Origin: Hydractinia symbiolongicarpus
Taxonomy: Eukaryota; Cnidaria; Hydrozoa; Anthoathecata; Hydractiniidae
NCBI RefSeq assembly: GCF_029227915.1
Contig: NC_079885.1
Coordinates: 20,595,001 to 20,659,000 of the forward strand
Reading direction: 5' to 3'
Length of the DNA: 64,000 nt
The notes under the pieces are model-generated. The model saw only the letters and a list, made by a program, of their open reading frames with translations, had not been told where the DNA came from and did not search any database. Shown here piece after piece: positions 51,001 through 61,540 of the stretch. The stretch's first letter is position 1; each line of letters begins with the position of its first letter. The translations under genes were made by a program, and so were the position numbers.

Positions 51001-54000
51001 ATAAAATGGTGGTATCAAAGGACGACGACAAAGCATAACGACCAGACCCATGTATAGATATCGAATGGACAGCAGAATCATGACACTTCATGATATTAAC
51101 AAGCTCCATCGAGCCTACAATGAGTACACAGATTCACATTGGCACTTGGCAATTGCTGAAGTCTTAAGTCTCGATTCATCTTGGCAAATTTTTGCTCAAA
51201 TATGTTTTTTGAGTGTAAACACATTTACGTGAAAGAGAATGCAATTGCAAAACAATCACAAATTTACAAACTTAAAGCAAATATTTTACATTTCACATCA
51301 GCAATTTTCTCTTTGAAATGAATTGAATTCAAAAGGCTGCTTCAAAGATGCTTATTAAATGTTCATATGAAAGGAAACAATAACAAACAAATGCCAACAA
51401 ACTATTGCCAAAACCATTAGAATTGTGGATTGGATTCCATGCAAATGTTTTGAAATTTAAAAGAATGTATATAAAAAGGGGGTGTTTAGAAAAAGTGGGC
51501 AATTATAGAATTATTTTCAAATGCACTACAAATTGCGAACACAATACTCGTTTCATATTTTTATGCTGCAACTTTTGTTTAAACTATATGCACTTAACCA
51601 CCCCACCGCTAATTTGAAAACAAAAGAAAATTGGGTCAGGCCCAGGCAACTTAATTAATTGTTCTAGGATAGGAATGCTTTATCTTTGTACAGCAAATCA
51701 ATGTTAAAGTGTGGCTATTTTCAAAAAATTTTAAAACTTGAAAAAGAGAACAAACATGGCAAAGAAATGGTTTATAAACTACATAGTGTCGCTTTTTAGT
51801 TGAAATCCCCACATAAGTGTTTCATTAACTCCAAGTTTTTTTCGTTTTATAAGCCAAAGTTTTGTCTAAATTTTACGTCTTGCTGTTTATTTTTTTTAAG
51901 TTTTGAAATAATTACTGCAGCTGCTATTGCATTGCTTCATGGGTCACTTATTAAACAAGCAACTTTTGTATGTATGCAATGTGAGCATACCTAATTGAAA
52001 GCAACTAATCAAATCGTGTATTTCTAGCTTTAACATGCTTACAGTGCACTGTTTATTTTGTCAAAATATATACTTTCTACCGAGTAAATCATATTTAAAG
52101 CTTATTACTCACCAACATTATAACAACGTAGCTCAAAGTTAGAGAGAGCGATCAAGATTTCATTGACGCGATAACTATTCCAAGTAATAGCCGTCAGAGA
52201 TGCACCAACACTGCATATTTTACAGAACCTATTATAATAGAAATTTATTATGGTAGAAAGCAACTTCAATTAGCAAATGTAAGAAGATGATGCTTGTATA
52301 ACTCAATTTAAATTCAATTAATTCTAAGTAAACAAAAATAGTCATATACATAAAATGAAGTGTAAAATGGAGAAAATTAAGAAAAATCTCTTCACCTGTT
52401 TTTTGTAAAATCAAACAAGTAAACATTGCCATGGTGATCTCCACTGACAATTCTTTCTCCAGTAGCATCTACTGCTACATGAAGAAAGCGAACAAATTGG
52501 CATGATGAAGATACTTGACTTTGAATAGTATTCTTAATGCTTAAAAGTTTTCTAAAATTAATAAAAGAAATCATTTCAGTAAGAATGATTTTTGATACAC
52601 AATTCAGTTTGTTGAATGTCCTGTGTAAAAGTGGAAAGCAATACACAATCGATAGCATTCTAATATAACTCAATTTATCAAATTCAATCGTGTTTAATGC
52701 TTTATCGAATTAGAACTTAAAGGTAACCCAAGATATAAAATGATGTTGGACTTATACTATAGAGCCTAAAAGTTGGTAAACAAGTCTTTTTAAATTTTGT
52801 AAGAACCTCTTTTCGTTCTAAAGATATCCACATTTAAAGAACTTCAGATTTAATTATGCTGCATAAATTATGATGTCATATTCAAGCCATAGCAAATTTT
52901 GGCATTTTCTGTCATAGTAATTTTAGACCTGTTAAGGGATGTGCATTCAAACTTTATCAATGCATAGATATTAGTGAATTGATTAACATAATTATTTTGC
53001 CAAAATGAAACTCGTTTGCTCGTCCCAGAATACGATAATATAATTTCAACATCATTTTATACCTCAGGTTCCCTTTAACTTTAAGTGTGATTGGTTGCAA
53101 TTTTTCTGACATAGAGTAAAATTATTTTTTACAGTGTATCCAAACACACATTTTTCACAACTTGTGTATGTTTTTTGATGGCATCGTATAAGCATAAAAA
53201 ACTGTGTGTGTCTTATAATACCATTTCTTGAAATCAGTTGTCATTTGTTGTGTGAGATTCTTAGTGAGAAAATGTTTTTGGCTAAGAGTGGGGTTTGAGT
53301 TAATTAAAATTATAACATATTATAATTTAAAAATTTTTAATTTAATATGATCATTGTCGAGGAGGGATACAAAAAAAGCCAGTAGGAAATTAAGCTCATG
53401 TAAAACAAAAATGTGAAATGCAGATTTTTTTCTTAAATTTCAGCTGAAGAAATACGTAAATATTATGTTGTAAGCAAATTTTAATACTTTAAAAATAAGT
53501 GGGAGAAACTTGTTCACTTTCAAACACTTTTTAGTAAACCATACTGCAGATCTGGCCATGAACGGTGTGTGATCGCAACCACACACCCCCTAATTAATTA
53601 GGCGATGCAGCAGAACACACTTCAGAAGTCTCCTATCATGTATTATAAAAACTTAAGTAACAGTTTTGTTAAAATCAATCATTTAGTTATTTAAATTTGT
53701 TGGCACTTACTCTAACAAATAAAACATGATTCTTTGCACAAAAATAATCAATTATCAAATTCAATCCGCAACAAGGAAGTATAAAAAGGTTCATTTGTAA
53801 GCTTTTTAAATTAAAATTGCCACAGGTTTTTTGATTCTTTTCACAATTTCAACTTCAAATGATTTTTAATAGGCAAATACATAAATTTAGATACATGAAT
53901 AAACAAGTCAGAAATAGCACTGCACTCTAGTAGAGCAAACATATTTTTGAACAAAAGTCAGTTCAAATGCTTGTTAGGGGTTGTGATTAACCCAACTTCC

Positions 54001-57000
54001 TGTTTTTGTAACAAAGAGCATGTAAACATTTTCGCAAGAACTAAAATAATTGCATTTTTAAAGAGCTAGTAGCATTTCCAACAAGTTATAAGTTACCCAT
54101 GATGTCACAAAAAAATTTTTTTGCTTTTATTTTTTTTTTAAGACATACTATAAGTAAACTGAAGAATATTAAAAATGCTTGCATTTTCAAAGAAGTATTA
54201 ACCGAATGTCTGTGTGATGACACCTTTCTTCATCATCATCATTATCATTTTCGGCTTAACCTTTGTTTTCCATGCTAGCACGGGTTGGATGGGTATATTA
54301 CTAACCTTCTTCCAATCTTGTCTAGACTGTGTTACATGAAACTCAAATTCAAGTTTGTCCTTATTACCTCTTTTCTCGGTATACCTCTGAGCTTTGCCCA
54401 AGGAATTATCAAGTCTCTACGTTTTCTTACCCAATTATTATTTTCCATTCTTTTCAATGTTCCAGCCAACTCAATATTCTGATCTGGATAACATCTTTAA
54501 TGCTATCCAGATAAGAATTTAATGCTATTTAATGATTTAATCCTTTTTTTTAGCTAAACTGAACTCTTTCTGTCTCTGAGACTGGCGTTAAACATCCACC
54601 TAACCATTCTTATATCGTTTCTTTCTAAACGGTCAAGGTCTTCCTGCTTTACTGCCTATATCTCACTACCGTACAACATAGCAACTCTTACGCAGACCTC
54701 ATACCATCCACCTTTTACCTCAATTGACAAGACTCTGTTAGACAACAAAGGAAGTAACTACCTAAACTTTTTCCAGGCAGAATCCATCCTGCATTAAAGC
54801 TAGAAATACTTTATTGTCTATAATTTCAACTTTGCAATGTCTGCATACAAAGTAAATGTCAGTACTTAATAACCATCCTCCAATACCAGAGCACTTCTTA
54901 TGTGCTTACAAGTCTGACAAAAATTAAGTTATGGCCAATCTCTTTTCTGCAAACTCCACAAGGTCACTTCCCAACTACAAGGCCACACTTGGCTATAATG
55001 TTACTAATCATAACTTTGGACTATGCTGCATTCACTCTTAACCCTTTCTTTTCTAGTTCTTTTTTCCACTTCTCCAACTTTTCAACTAATTCTTCCATTG
55101 ACTCTGCTATGAGAACTGAATCATCTGCATACAAAACTCTCATGGACAATGTGTGCTGAACTCCAATGACAGGGTTCCTAAGACTAAACAAAACAACAAA
55201 GGACTAAGTACAGAATCCTGCTGTACACCAACATTCATACTAAATTTATCACTAAGTGAATAATTAATCCTGGCACTACTTCCAGCATTTCTGTACATAG
55301 ACTTTACCATCTTAACTAGCCACTCATCCACACCTAATCCCATAGCTCACAGAACAACTTTATGTAGCACTCTATCAAAAGCTTTATCTAAATCTACAAA
55401 GGCAAAATAGATTTTTTTTAACAACTTTCATTACTTGAACAACCTATTTCAACCCTCTAATGCATCACCCTTGCCTTTGAAATGATTAACTATTGCATTC
55501 AACTGCCAATCACTCCAGATAACAGTATCCTTATTACAAGCTTAACTCCAAAATATCTAGACGATTTTACCATCCCTGCAAAAACACCTGATACTCCTGC
55601 ATTCTGTCTAGATCTACATAACTGGCTATTCCATAACATCATCATCAGGCAAATTATCTTCATCCCAGTCATACTCCTCCTCTGTGCTAACCAAGACACC
55701 TTTGTCATGACATATACACTTCTCACCTATAACATCCTGATTAGTCTTGTTGCTTTGCTATCTTGAATACCTCCTTATGAATCAAATAAAACACATACAA
55801 AATTGACATAAAAATGTATATTCTAACTCTTTTTTTTTACATCAGACATTTATGTTGCAACTAAAAGTCATGGAATATACTTCTTCACAGTGAAACAGTA
55901 TGTAATACAACTGTGCTTACACAGTGAAAATTGTTCACCTTTTCGTAACCAAAAAAGAATATTAAATATTATGCTTTAATTTAGACATAAATGTGACCCT
56001 ATATGAAATTATTGCATCCTTAATAAACGGATTAAAAATTACAAGACTTAATGAATCATAACAATTAGGAACTTTATTTCTAGGATTAAATGCTGATGTC
56101 GCCACACATTGTTTATTTCCACTGTTTATTTTCATGCCATGTGAAAATTGTGAGGTATCAAATTTGATTTCAAATTTGACCATACAGGTGTCAATGTGAC
56201 AATGACATTTAAGAAGCGTAAAATTTCATTCAACAATATTGTGTCTTCTTGGACATCACTGACTGGTAGCCTTGTGGTGAAGTGTTTGCTTCTAGGCTCA
56301 AACCCCAGCCCTAGTCATGCCAGAGATAAAAGTGTGATTCTTTCCTTTCTGCTTAGTGTTTATCATAGATGGATTGATGAATGGATGGATGGATAGATGT
56401 GCATATTTTACATGGCTAGCTTCACAAATATTGAGGGATATACCCTGTCTATTATTTCCAGCAGGGGCCATGGCGTAGATGGAGAGTCCTAGAGTATTTA
56501 ATGCTCATTTTGAGCTACGCAGACCCAATTAGGGCTTGCACTCTACTAGACAACTCCCGCCAAAATCCAACGGCCCACACAGTGTGCCATCTCCCTAATT
56601 TCCCTCACATGGCTTGGGTTAACCCGGGGCTATGATAACATCCACTCGCCCATGTTGAATCACCGTCAAGAGGAATCGAACCCCGGTCTTCCGCACAAAG
56701 TACGAGAGCTATAACCACTAATCTACGGCCCCACAACGTCATGAGCATAGGATTGATATATCTTGTCTAGCAAATCGGTTGCTGTGCTTTCGTAGTTCAA
56801 ATGAGTTTTTAATGCAATAAGATCCCTTACCCAGGACCCTGATTGTAGTAGTACCAATAGGAAATGAACAGGCTACCTGTGGGTAAATAATTTCAATAAT
56901 ACTGAGATCATGCAAACATAATTCCAGTTGCACTAACCCATTATTTTTATCTGGTACCAATTTTCTGCTGCACAAATGTCCTTGCTGTTTCCCACCAACA

Positions 57001-57023
57001 TCAAGAACTTGATGATTGTCCAT
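36008..57023 (-). CDS. TBC1D31: TBC1 domain family member 31 orthologue (WDR67), 24 exons, complete
   Basis: Coding exons: 57023-56938, 52551-52396, 52228-52113, 51114-50936, 50383-50205, 49261-49132, 48460-48371, 47903-47799, 46902-46756, 46641-46559, 46231-46085, 45782-45649, 44878-44745, 44080-43901, 41499-41320, 41083-41031, 40285-40133, 39821-39686, 38882-38790, 38293-38153, 37382-37266, 36912-36835, 36326-36269, 36132-36008. All phases agree and they sum to 3000 nt (999 residues plus stop; human is 1066). Order: WD40 repeats (exons 2-8, e.g. VSGDHHGNVYLFDF, GRYALSSSFDTTILWDL), a linker, a TBC domain (exons 10-15, e.g. LKGYGEYPEKYR, IWRSILQLPENH, NQLICFEVV, SVPVGQYPVFDCYPKFIVDY), then a long charged coiled coil. 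The usual TBC YxQ and IxxDxxR catalytic motifs are not visible, so Rab-GAP activity is doubtful. In vertebrates it is a centriolar-satellite/centrosome protein linked to ciliogenesis. The exon 9 donor is ambiguous by 3 nt. A possible acceptor lies 28 nt before the ATG. Confidence 0.95.
41525..41795. mobile_element. Partial relative of the TTAA-flanked MITE (TBC1D31 intron 14)
   Basis: Long near-identical stretches, such as ATGTGCATTCAAACTTTATC and GATTAACATAATTATTTTGC, match the element at 52721-53074. The right terminal repeat is missing and the left one is eroded. Confidence 0.65.
42400..42657 (+). other. Unassigned ORF within TBC1D31 intron 14, opposite strand
   Basis: An 85-codon frame with a hydrophobic stretch near the N-terminus (PEFLFLAVALHVLIVPTLSL) that looks like a signal peptide, followed by a polar part with one Cys. 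No family is recognised. It lies 100 bp left of a perfect 18-bp-arm palindrome. It could be a relic of a mobile element or chance. Confidence 0.2.
42745..42786. repeat. Perfect palindrome, 18-bp arms, 6-nt loop
   Basis: CATTTTCACGGTAAGCCG at 42745-42762 and its exact reverse complement at 42769-42786 flank GCTTAT. It lies in TBC1D31 intron 14. No decay is visible, so it is recent or maintained. Confidence 0.85.
42920..43327 (+). pseudogene. Unassigned coding-like block within TBC1D31 intron 14, opposite strand
   Basis: Two overlapping frames look protein-like: one from about 42920 to 43212 (GTVVTLEPGVTIVLDKGPVL early) and one from 43094 to 43327 (FGSQLWLPGVTNTEAEST and KVGKVKIDPFCSLE, ending TAG). 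The natural-looking part switches frame around 43114-43141, which is exactly a perfect 28-bp palindrome. I recognise no family. A gene relic interrupted by a small palindromic insertion is one reading; chance is another. Confidence 0.3.
43114..43141. repeat. Perfect palindrome, 13-bp arms, 2-nt loop
   Basis: ATTCACCGATGTA and its exact reverse complement are separated by TG. It sits at the point where the coding-like frame changes. Confidence 0.85.
45434..45453. repeat. Dispersed CCCGTRG..CCACGGG hairpin motif
   Basis: CCCGTAG-CAAAAT-CCACGGG followed by TTTGCCAGTC resembles the block at 9014-9033 (CCCGTGG-CAAAGT-CCACGGG). Both are followed by a short TTGTTCGTC/TTGCCAGTC-like word, so this is a shared repeat end. 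Confidence 0.45.
47237..47254. repeat. Poly-C tract in TBC1D31 intron 8
   Basis: A run of about 17 C follows AATATTTTAA. A second run of about 11 C lies at 44599-44610 in intron 13. Confidence 0.85.
52721..53074. mobile_element. TTAA-flanked MITE in TBC1D31 intron 1
   Basis: A 354-bp element. The left end AGGTAACCCAAGATATAAAA and the right end, read in reverse complement (AGGGAACCTGAGGTATAAAA), are inverted repeats that continue into TGATGTTG. TTAA stands on both sides (52717-52720, 53075-53078). TTAA duplication is typical of piggyBac-type elements. It has no ORF, so it is non-autonomous. Confidence 0.75.
54225..55790 (-). mobile_element. RTE-like LINE, copy 2, truncated and strongly decayed
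   Basis: The copy lies in TBC1D31 intron 1 on the same strand as the gene. The 3' end has the GATGATGA tail near 54225. Fragments of the reverse transcriptase remain at 55343-55140 (SVLSPLLFCLVLGTLSLEF), the YADD region near 55125, and the C-terminal part near 54600-54300. It stops near 55790, so the endonuclease part is mostly lost. It keeps the block deleted in copy 1. Confidence 0.8.
56263..56905 (+). mobile_element. tRNA-derived SINE, family 1 (copy 2), interrupted by another SINE
   Basis: The 5' part 56263-56365 (GGTAGCCTTGTGGTGAAGTG head, AGTCATGCCAGAGA body) and the 3' part 56739-56905 (body, then GGGTAAATAATTTCAATAAT end) match the copy at 5658-5947 in order. The piece between is a different SINE on the minus strand. 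The right end stops about 27 bp from the exon 1 donor of TBC1D31. Confidence 0.75.
56368..56735 (-). mobile_element. tRNA-derived SINE, family 2, nested inside SINE family 1
   Basis: Read on the minus strand: a tRNA-like head (GGGGCCGTAGATTAGTGGTT A box, GGTTCGATTCC B box at 56672-56682), a body of about 200 bp containing CCCGGGGTTAACCC-like words, and a tail of ATCC repeats at 56369-56396. A second member is at 60740-60895. Confidence 0.75.
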
Positions 57024-57050
57024 TTGGTGTCAAATGCTGCATCTATCCCT

Positions 57051-57052
57051 CT
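57051..57052 (-). other. Candidate 3' splice / trans-splice acceptor upstream of the TBC1D31 start
   Basis: The minus strand reads TTGTTATTTTAG, ending 27 nt before the ATG at 57023. It fits a 5' UTR intron or a spliced-leader site. Confidence 0.45.
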
Positions 57053-57711
57053 AAAATAACAATACAAATTTTAGTATTTCATTTGAAAACAATTTTTAAG
57101 TATTAAGTGCCATTTTTTTATTTTTAAATTCACTTCATAGAGGCCCTAAGTGGTGTAATAGTGTTATATATATTAACAAAACACATTGCTTCATTGTAGG
57201 ATGTAACCTAGCAAGCGTAAGAATTCAAGTGTTCAACATGGTTTACCAAATTTTGTTTGGAAAAAACATCTGTGGTTACCATGTGTACAAAGATACTTGG
57301 ACTCAGACACTAAATTAATTTCTTACTTTAAAATTTGATACATACAAAAATTCCATAATTATGATAAACATGCTTATCTTTATCCTGTACGAATATGTAA
57401 GGCAAATACCCTATTTATTTGAACTTGTATTTAAAGACATCAAAAAGTTGTTGTTGTTGTTAAAAAGGATATAATGGAACCTATACAAAAAAGCAATGTT
57501 AAGCAGTGTTTCAAGGCGTTATTAAATGATCTGTCTCATGTAATCTAAAAAGCAATAACTTACTCTGAAATATAGAGCAACATTAGCCAAAATTATCCAA
57601 AAGCTAAATAACATATTGTGTATATAATATATATCTATCCTTCTGTTCTGCTTATTACTATTTTTTTAAAAGTGTCACTTTCTAGGTGTGACTCTTTATT
57701 AGCGAGTTTAA
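57053..57711. other. Upstream region of TBC1D31
   Basis: AT-rich, no gene seen. Any promoter for TBC1D31 should lie here or within the adjacent Harbinger element. I cannot point to a specific core motif. Confidence 0.4.
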
Positions 57712-58110
57712 GATCCGAAAACCAGAACGACAATGGGAACGAAAACGTATTAAAGTTTTCTAATGCGCATGCTCATTTCAGGTGATTCCCTAACTGCCGT
57801 CATAGAGTTCAGGTTCACAACGCCATTATACTGATTCTGAAGTTTTGTGAAAACGTGACAAGTTTAGTGAAAATTTGCTATTTATTTAACTAAAAAGAGC
57901 TTCTGGGAATGTTGTATGATTGAATCAGTTTCAAGTATTATTGAAGAGTAGTATTATGGAGGCTAATGAGTAAAATTTAAGTAATTTTCTTGCTGTATAG
58001 AACTGGGCTCGATTTTGTATGTTGTTGTTTGTTTTTATAAGATATGTACAAGTTTTACTGGTTTACTCTGGTTATATAGATTTTTTCCTTTGTAGGTACT
58101 AAGATCATTA

Positions 58111-58772
58111 ATGATGTGTGAAGTAAAAGTCAGTCCAATGCGTTGGACTGAGGAGCACGATATTACACTTGTAAGAGAAATACTGTTGTATGAGACATAC
58201 AATTATCGTAAAGGTTCAGTTGAGAGGAAAGGGATCTGGCAGCAGATAGCTGATGCATTGGATATAATTGAAGAACCCAGCTTTTGTGTAAATGATAGAT
58301 CAGTTAGAGATTCCTTGCTAGAACATTTCAAAAAGAAAATTAATGCAGAAGAATGTGCATAAGTCCTGAAGAGACAGAGTTAGATATAGCCTTTCAGGAC
58401 ATAATGGGAAGATTTGATGGAGCTGAAGAAGAGCAATCGAAACAAACAGCAAACAAAAAAGCAAAACAAGAAGGAGATGCAAAAAGCTAAGGAGATGAGG
58501 AAAAGAAGTTTAGAGACTTTTTGGGAAACAAAAGATCGTAGTATGGAAGAAAATTGCAGTAAACATTCATGAAATAATGGCTCTGAAACCATAGCTTATC
58601 TTTAGGAGAAAGCTGTCATGGAGGTGCAGCTCAGAAAAGAAGAACTTCAACAAAAAGCTCATCTAAAAGAAGAGGAGCTCAAAGTACGAAAAGCAGAACA
58701 ACAACAACAACTTATGTTTCAGCAGCAACAGGCTACTTTAATGTTATTAATTGATAAACTTGTATCTAAATA
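58111..58772 (+). pseudogene. Myb/SANT-like DNA-binding protein of the Harbinger element, broken
   Basis: The intact start encodes MMCEVKVSPMRWTEEHDITL and continues as a Myb/SANT-like domain (WTEEH..., KGIWQQIADALD, FKKK) to a stop at 58360. The protein then continues in the next frame (SPEETELDIAFQDIMGRFDG), shifts again near 58490 (EMRKRSLETFWETK) and ends in a Gln/Lys/Glu-rich coiled coil (EVQLRKEELQQKAHLKEEEL) with TAA near 58770. In active Harbinger elements this partner protein carries the transposase to the nucleus and binds the ends. At least two frameshifts and further stops make it non-functional. A standalone 83-residue Myb protein is possible but unlikely. Confidence 0.7.
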
Positions 58773-59085
58773 ATTTTGATGTAGGGGGCATGCAAAAAGT
58801 ACATTCACTCAAAATCATGGAATTGTGACCCACTCCACCCCTTGTTCACTTTGACTGACTCCCCTCCCCTCAAGGCGAACATATTTTTTGCATGCCCTCT
58901 AAGTTCATCAAATGTTTTAACATTTCTCTTCTACTTGATTTAATTTTGTTATGTAAAAGGCTACCACTTTACTGGTAGTGTTATACTTAGTTGTTTCAGT
59001 TGTTTTGTTCTACCAGTTATTTGGTAGTGTATAGTTATATTAGTTGTAAGATGCATTTTGTTGTGGAGCTATAAAAAAGAAAAAA

Positions 59086-60142
59086 TTACTTCTTTATATG
59101 CATTGCATTTACTCTAGTGACTGTTGATGGCTTAGTGGGACGAACAACATAAATTATCACTGGAAGTTCTAAAACAGGAGGTTCAAGATTATAATACTTT
59201 GAAACTTGATTTCGATATAAGCAGTTTCTAGCATTACTTAATGAAGCACAAATAAGGTATGTCTTTCCAACTGAACTTAAACCAATTTTCAAGTTCTTTT
59301 TAAAATCCAGAAACTTGAAATAGTTCACTATGTCACTAAATGACCATTCAACAGACACTCTAACCTCACTCATACTTTTATTCCAGTCTTTCTGTTGTGC
59401 ATATAAATTAGCTCCTTTAAAACAAGATTGCAGGTGAACCCGGAGGGGATATGCAGGGTCTCCATAGATGCACAGCGGATTTCCATTACTGTCATAGCTA
59501 TGTTGTTGAAGGAGGTTAAGAAGCCCTGAATCTGCCAGCATGCCACTGTCATGACATTTTCCCTCTATAGGACCAAACATATTAGCTATATGCCCATTTG
59601 GTGTTACTACTGATTGAAACTTAAGGGCGTGTACTTTTTATGTCCATTGTAGACTATGCGCTAATTCTCACCTGGCCGACTAACTGGTCTGACAGTTCCA
59701 TCAATAAAGCCCCAACAGTTTTCAAGTGGTGCACTCTTGTCATGAACTTTGTTAGCAAAAACTTCTAGACAATCATGTGTAAGCCAAACTTGGTTGAAAG
59801 AATTTAGTAAATGACCCCAGCGTATAAAAATAAAATTTTTCATATGTTGCAAAATGATGCACAGTTCAGGTATAGATCTACCAAAAAGAGGGACCATGTC
59901 AAGGTATCTGCAGGGATAAGCAAACCCTTTTAGTAGGATGCATAGTGCTTCTATCGATATGCATACAGTGCCATTATAAAAGAAAATATTACCTGGTGTT
60001 TGTAAAACATCATTAAGCCTGTAAATATCATTCTTCAAAAAACGAAATTCAGATTAAATTTATCATACAGCCAATAGTGTATTTCTGGATTTTTTGATGA
60101 GTTAAGATCATACAAAAGCAAAAATTCCTTATCAGTGATCAT
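59086..60142 (-). pseudogene. PIF/Harbinger DDE transposase, broken
   Basis: The minus-strand frame begins at the ATG at 60142 (MITDKEFLLLYDLN) and shifts by one base near 60040. It runs 60038-59661 through WGFIDGTVRPVSRPGEN (first catalytic Asp), then meets a stop where the family has a Gln (before RIVYNGHK). It shifts once more near 59630 and resumes at 59580-59086. There IEGKCHDSGMLADSGLL holds the second Asp region, YGDPAYPLR the third, and EVRVSVEWSF the catalytic Glu region. It matches the DDE_Tnp_4 family, and the catalytic residues are still present. Two frameshifts and one nonsense change inactivate it, so decay is recent. Confidence 0.85.
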
Positions 60143-60739
60143 ATATCGTCATAAGCTAACAGCAACAATTCTCTAACTTTTAGTTGTTGTTTTTCGCTCG
60201 CTACCCTCGGTTTTGATTTCTCCCGCCAAAAAAATCTTAACTTAATTTTACGGGGACAAGAACCGCGACTGGAACGGCTAGCTCCAATTCCTTATACGTG
60301 GCTGTTGCCGTTCCGGTTTTCGGAGCTAAATTAGAGGGGGGTGATGAATTTTTTCCCAGGTGGCTCTTATATAAAGTCCAGTACTATTTTTTGAAACTAG
60401 GCACCAATTAGAGGAAATAGGGTATGGTTTCTAATTTTTAATGGATATGTGGTTTTTTCAATGTTTTAGGAGTGAGGCTTTCTCAGGCAAACACCAAAAG
60501 AAAAAACACCAAAATCGCTTTAGTGCATGGGGCTTTTGGGCTTATTGACATCCTCGTTTTTTATGAGTGTGTATACTCCTTGTTATATTATGCAAAGAGA
60601 AGATATGCAAGTATTAATATGTTGAATACTTCTATGTTGTATGTTATATATACACTGTAGCTAGCCAGCTATAACTAGCTAATACTTTTTCTCAAACAAC
60701 ACAAAACTATGTGATTTCACAGTTGCCATGTGTAATTTT

Positions 60740-60895
60740 GGCGCCGTTGGCCGTAGCTTAGTAGTTATAACTCTCGTACTTTGTGCAGGAGAGCATGGTA
60801 AGATTCTCCTTTGCGACGATTCAATATGGGCAGGTGAATGTTACCATAGCCCCAGGTTAACCCAACTCTTTATGGCATAGGTGAGTGGACGTAAA
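60740..60895 (+). mobile_element. tRNA-derived SINE, family 2 (copy 2)
   Basis: GGCCGTAGCTTAGTAGTTAT (A-box region), ACTCTCGTACTTTGTGC, and a decayed B-box region (AAGATTCTCC) are followed by ATTCAATATGGGCAGGTGAATG and AGGTTAACCCAA. These match the nested copy at 56735-56368 in the same order. The 3' half is missing. Confidence 0.7.
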
Positions 60896-61540
60896 TTTTA
60901 ATTTGACCTTCTGTCGTAGCAACTTAATAAGAGTAAGCAATTGAAAAGTGAAAGAGTGAAGAATCTGAGTACGATTATCTCAGATTTATATTATAAAACT
61001 TTGGACCTGCTGCTAGCTAGCTCAAGAACATGAAGAAGAACACATATAGTATATGTATAATACATTTGATAATTGAGGTAATACCTTATTTAGTATCACG
61101 GCCGCAATTCACAAGAAATTAGCTACTGTTTAATCTTGTCAATCCTGAAGGTGCTTTTTTGTTTTTGTTGCTGTTTTTTTAAAAATTTCCCGCTTGCAAA
61201 ACTAATCCGAAACGGAATACATCCGAACCCGAATGGAACATGGGTAGCACTTCAACATGGCGGTGCAGCTGCGACTGGCAAAGAAGACTAGGCTATCTAC
61301 AGAGATAGAGGCAATCTGTAAACAACTTGTAGCTAGACTGACTGTTTAAAGAGTTAATTTTTTCCGCTACTCTAACTGCTGGCTTGGGGAGGGGACAACA
61401 AGACATATATAACAGCACCTGGCAAGAGCATCAGCAGATAAAAAAAAAAATTTTTTTTTTTAAATCTTACACTTGCAAGAGCCAGCATCCCAGCAGCATA
61501 CCTATAAAACTTTTCTTGTGAGAAAGAAGTATGGGGTAAC

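Larger units (their letters stand above)
57712..60326. mobile_element. PIF/Harbinger DNA transposon with TIRs and TAA target duplications
   Basis: A 2615-bp element. The left end GATCCGAAAACCAGAACGAC and the right end in reverse complement, GCTCCGAAAACCGGAACGGC, form terminal inverted repeats. TAA flanks both ends (57709-57711, 60327-60329), matching the 3-bp TWA duplication of PIF/Harbinger. It carries the usual two genes, a Myb/SANT-like protein (+) and a DDE transposase (-), convergent and both broken. It therefore cannot transpose by itself. Confidence 0.88.

Noticed and set aside
56739-57023. 94-codon minus-strand frame taken as a complete small gene
   Set aside because: Its first 28 codons are TBC1D31 exon 1, and the remainder reads into intron and SINE sequence past a donor that joins in phase to exon 2.
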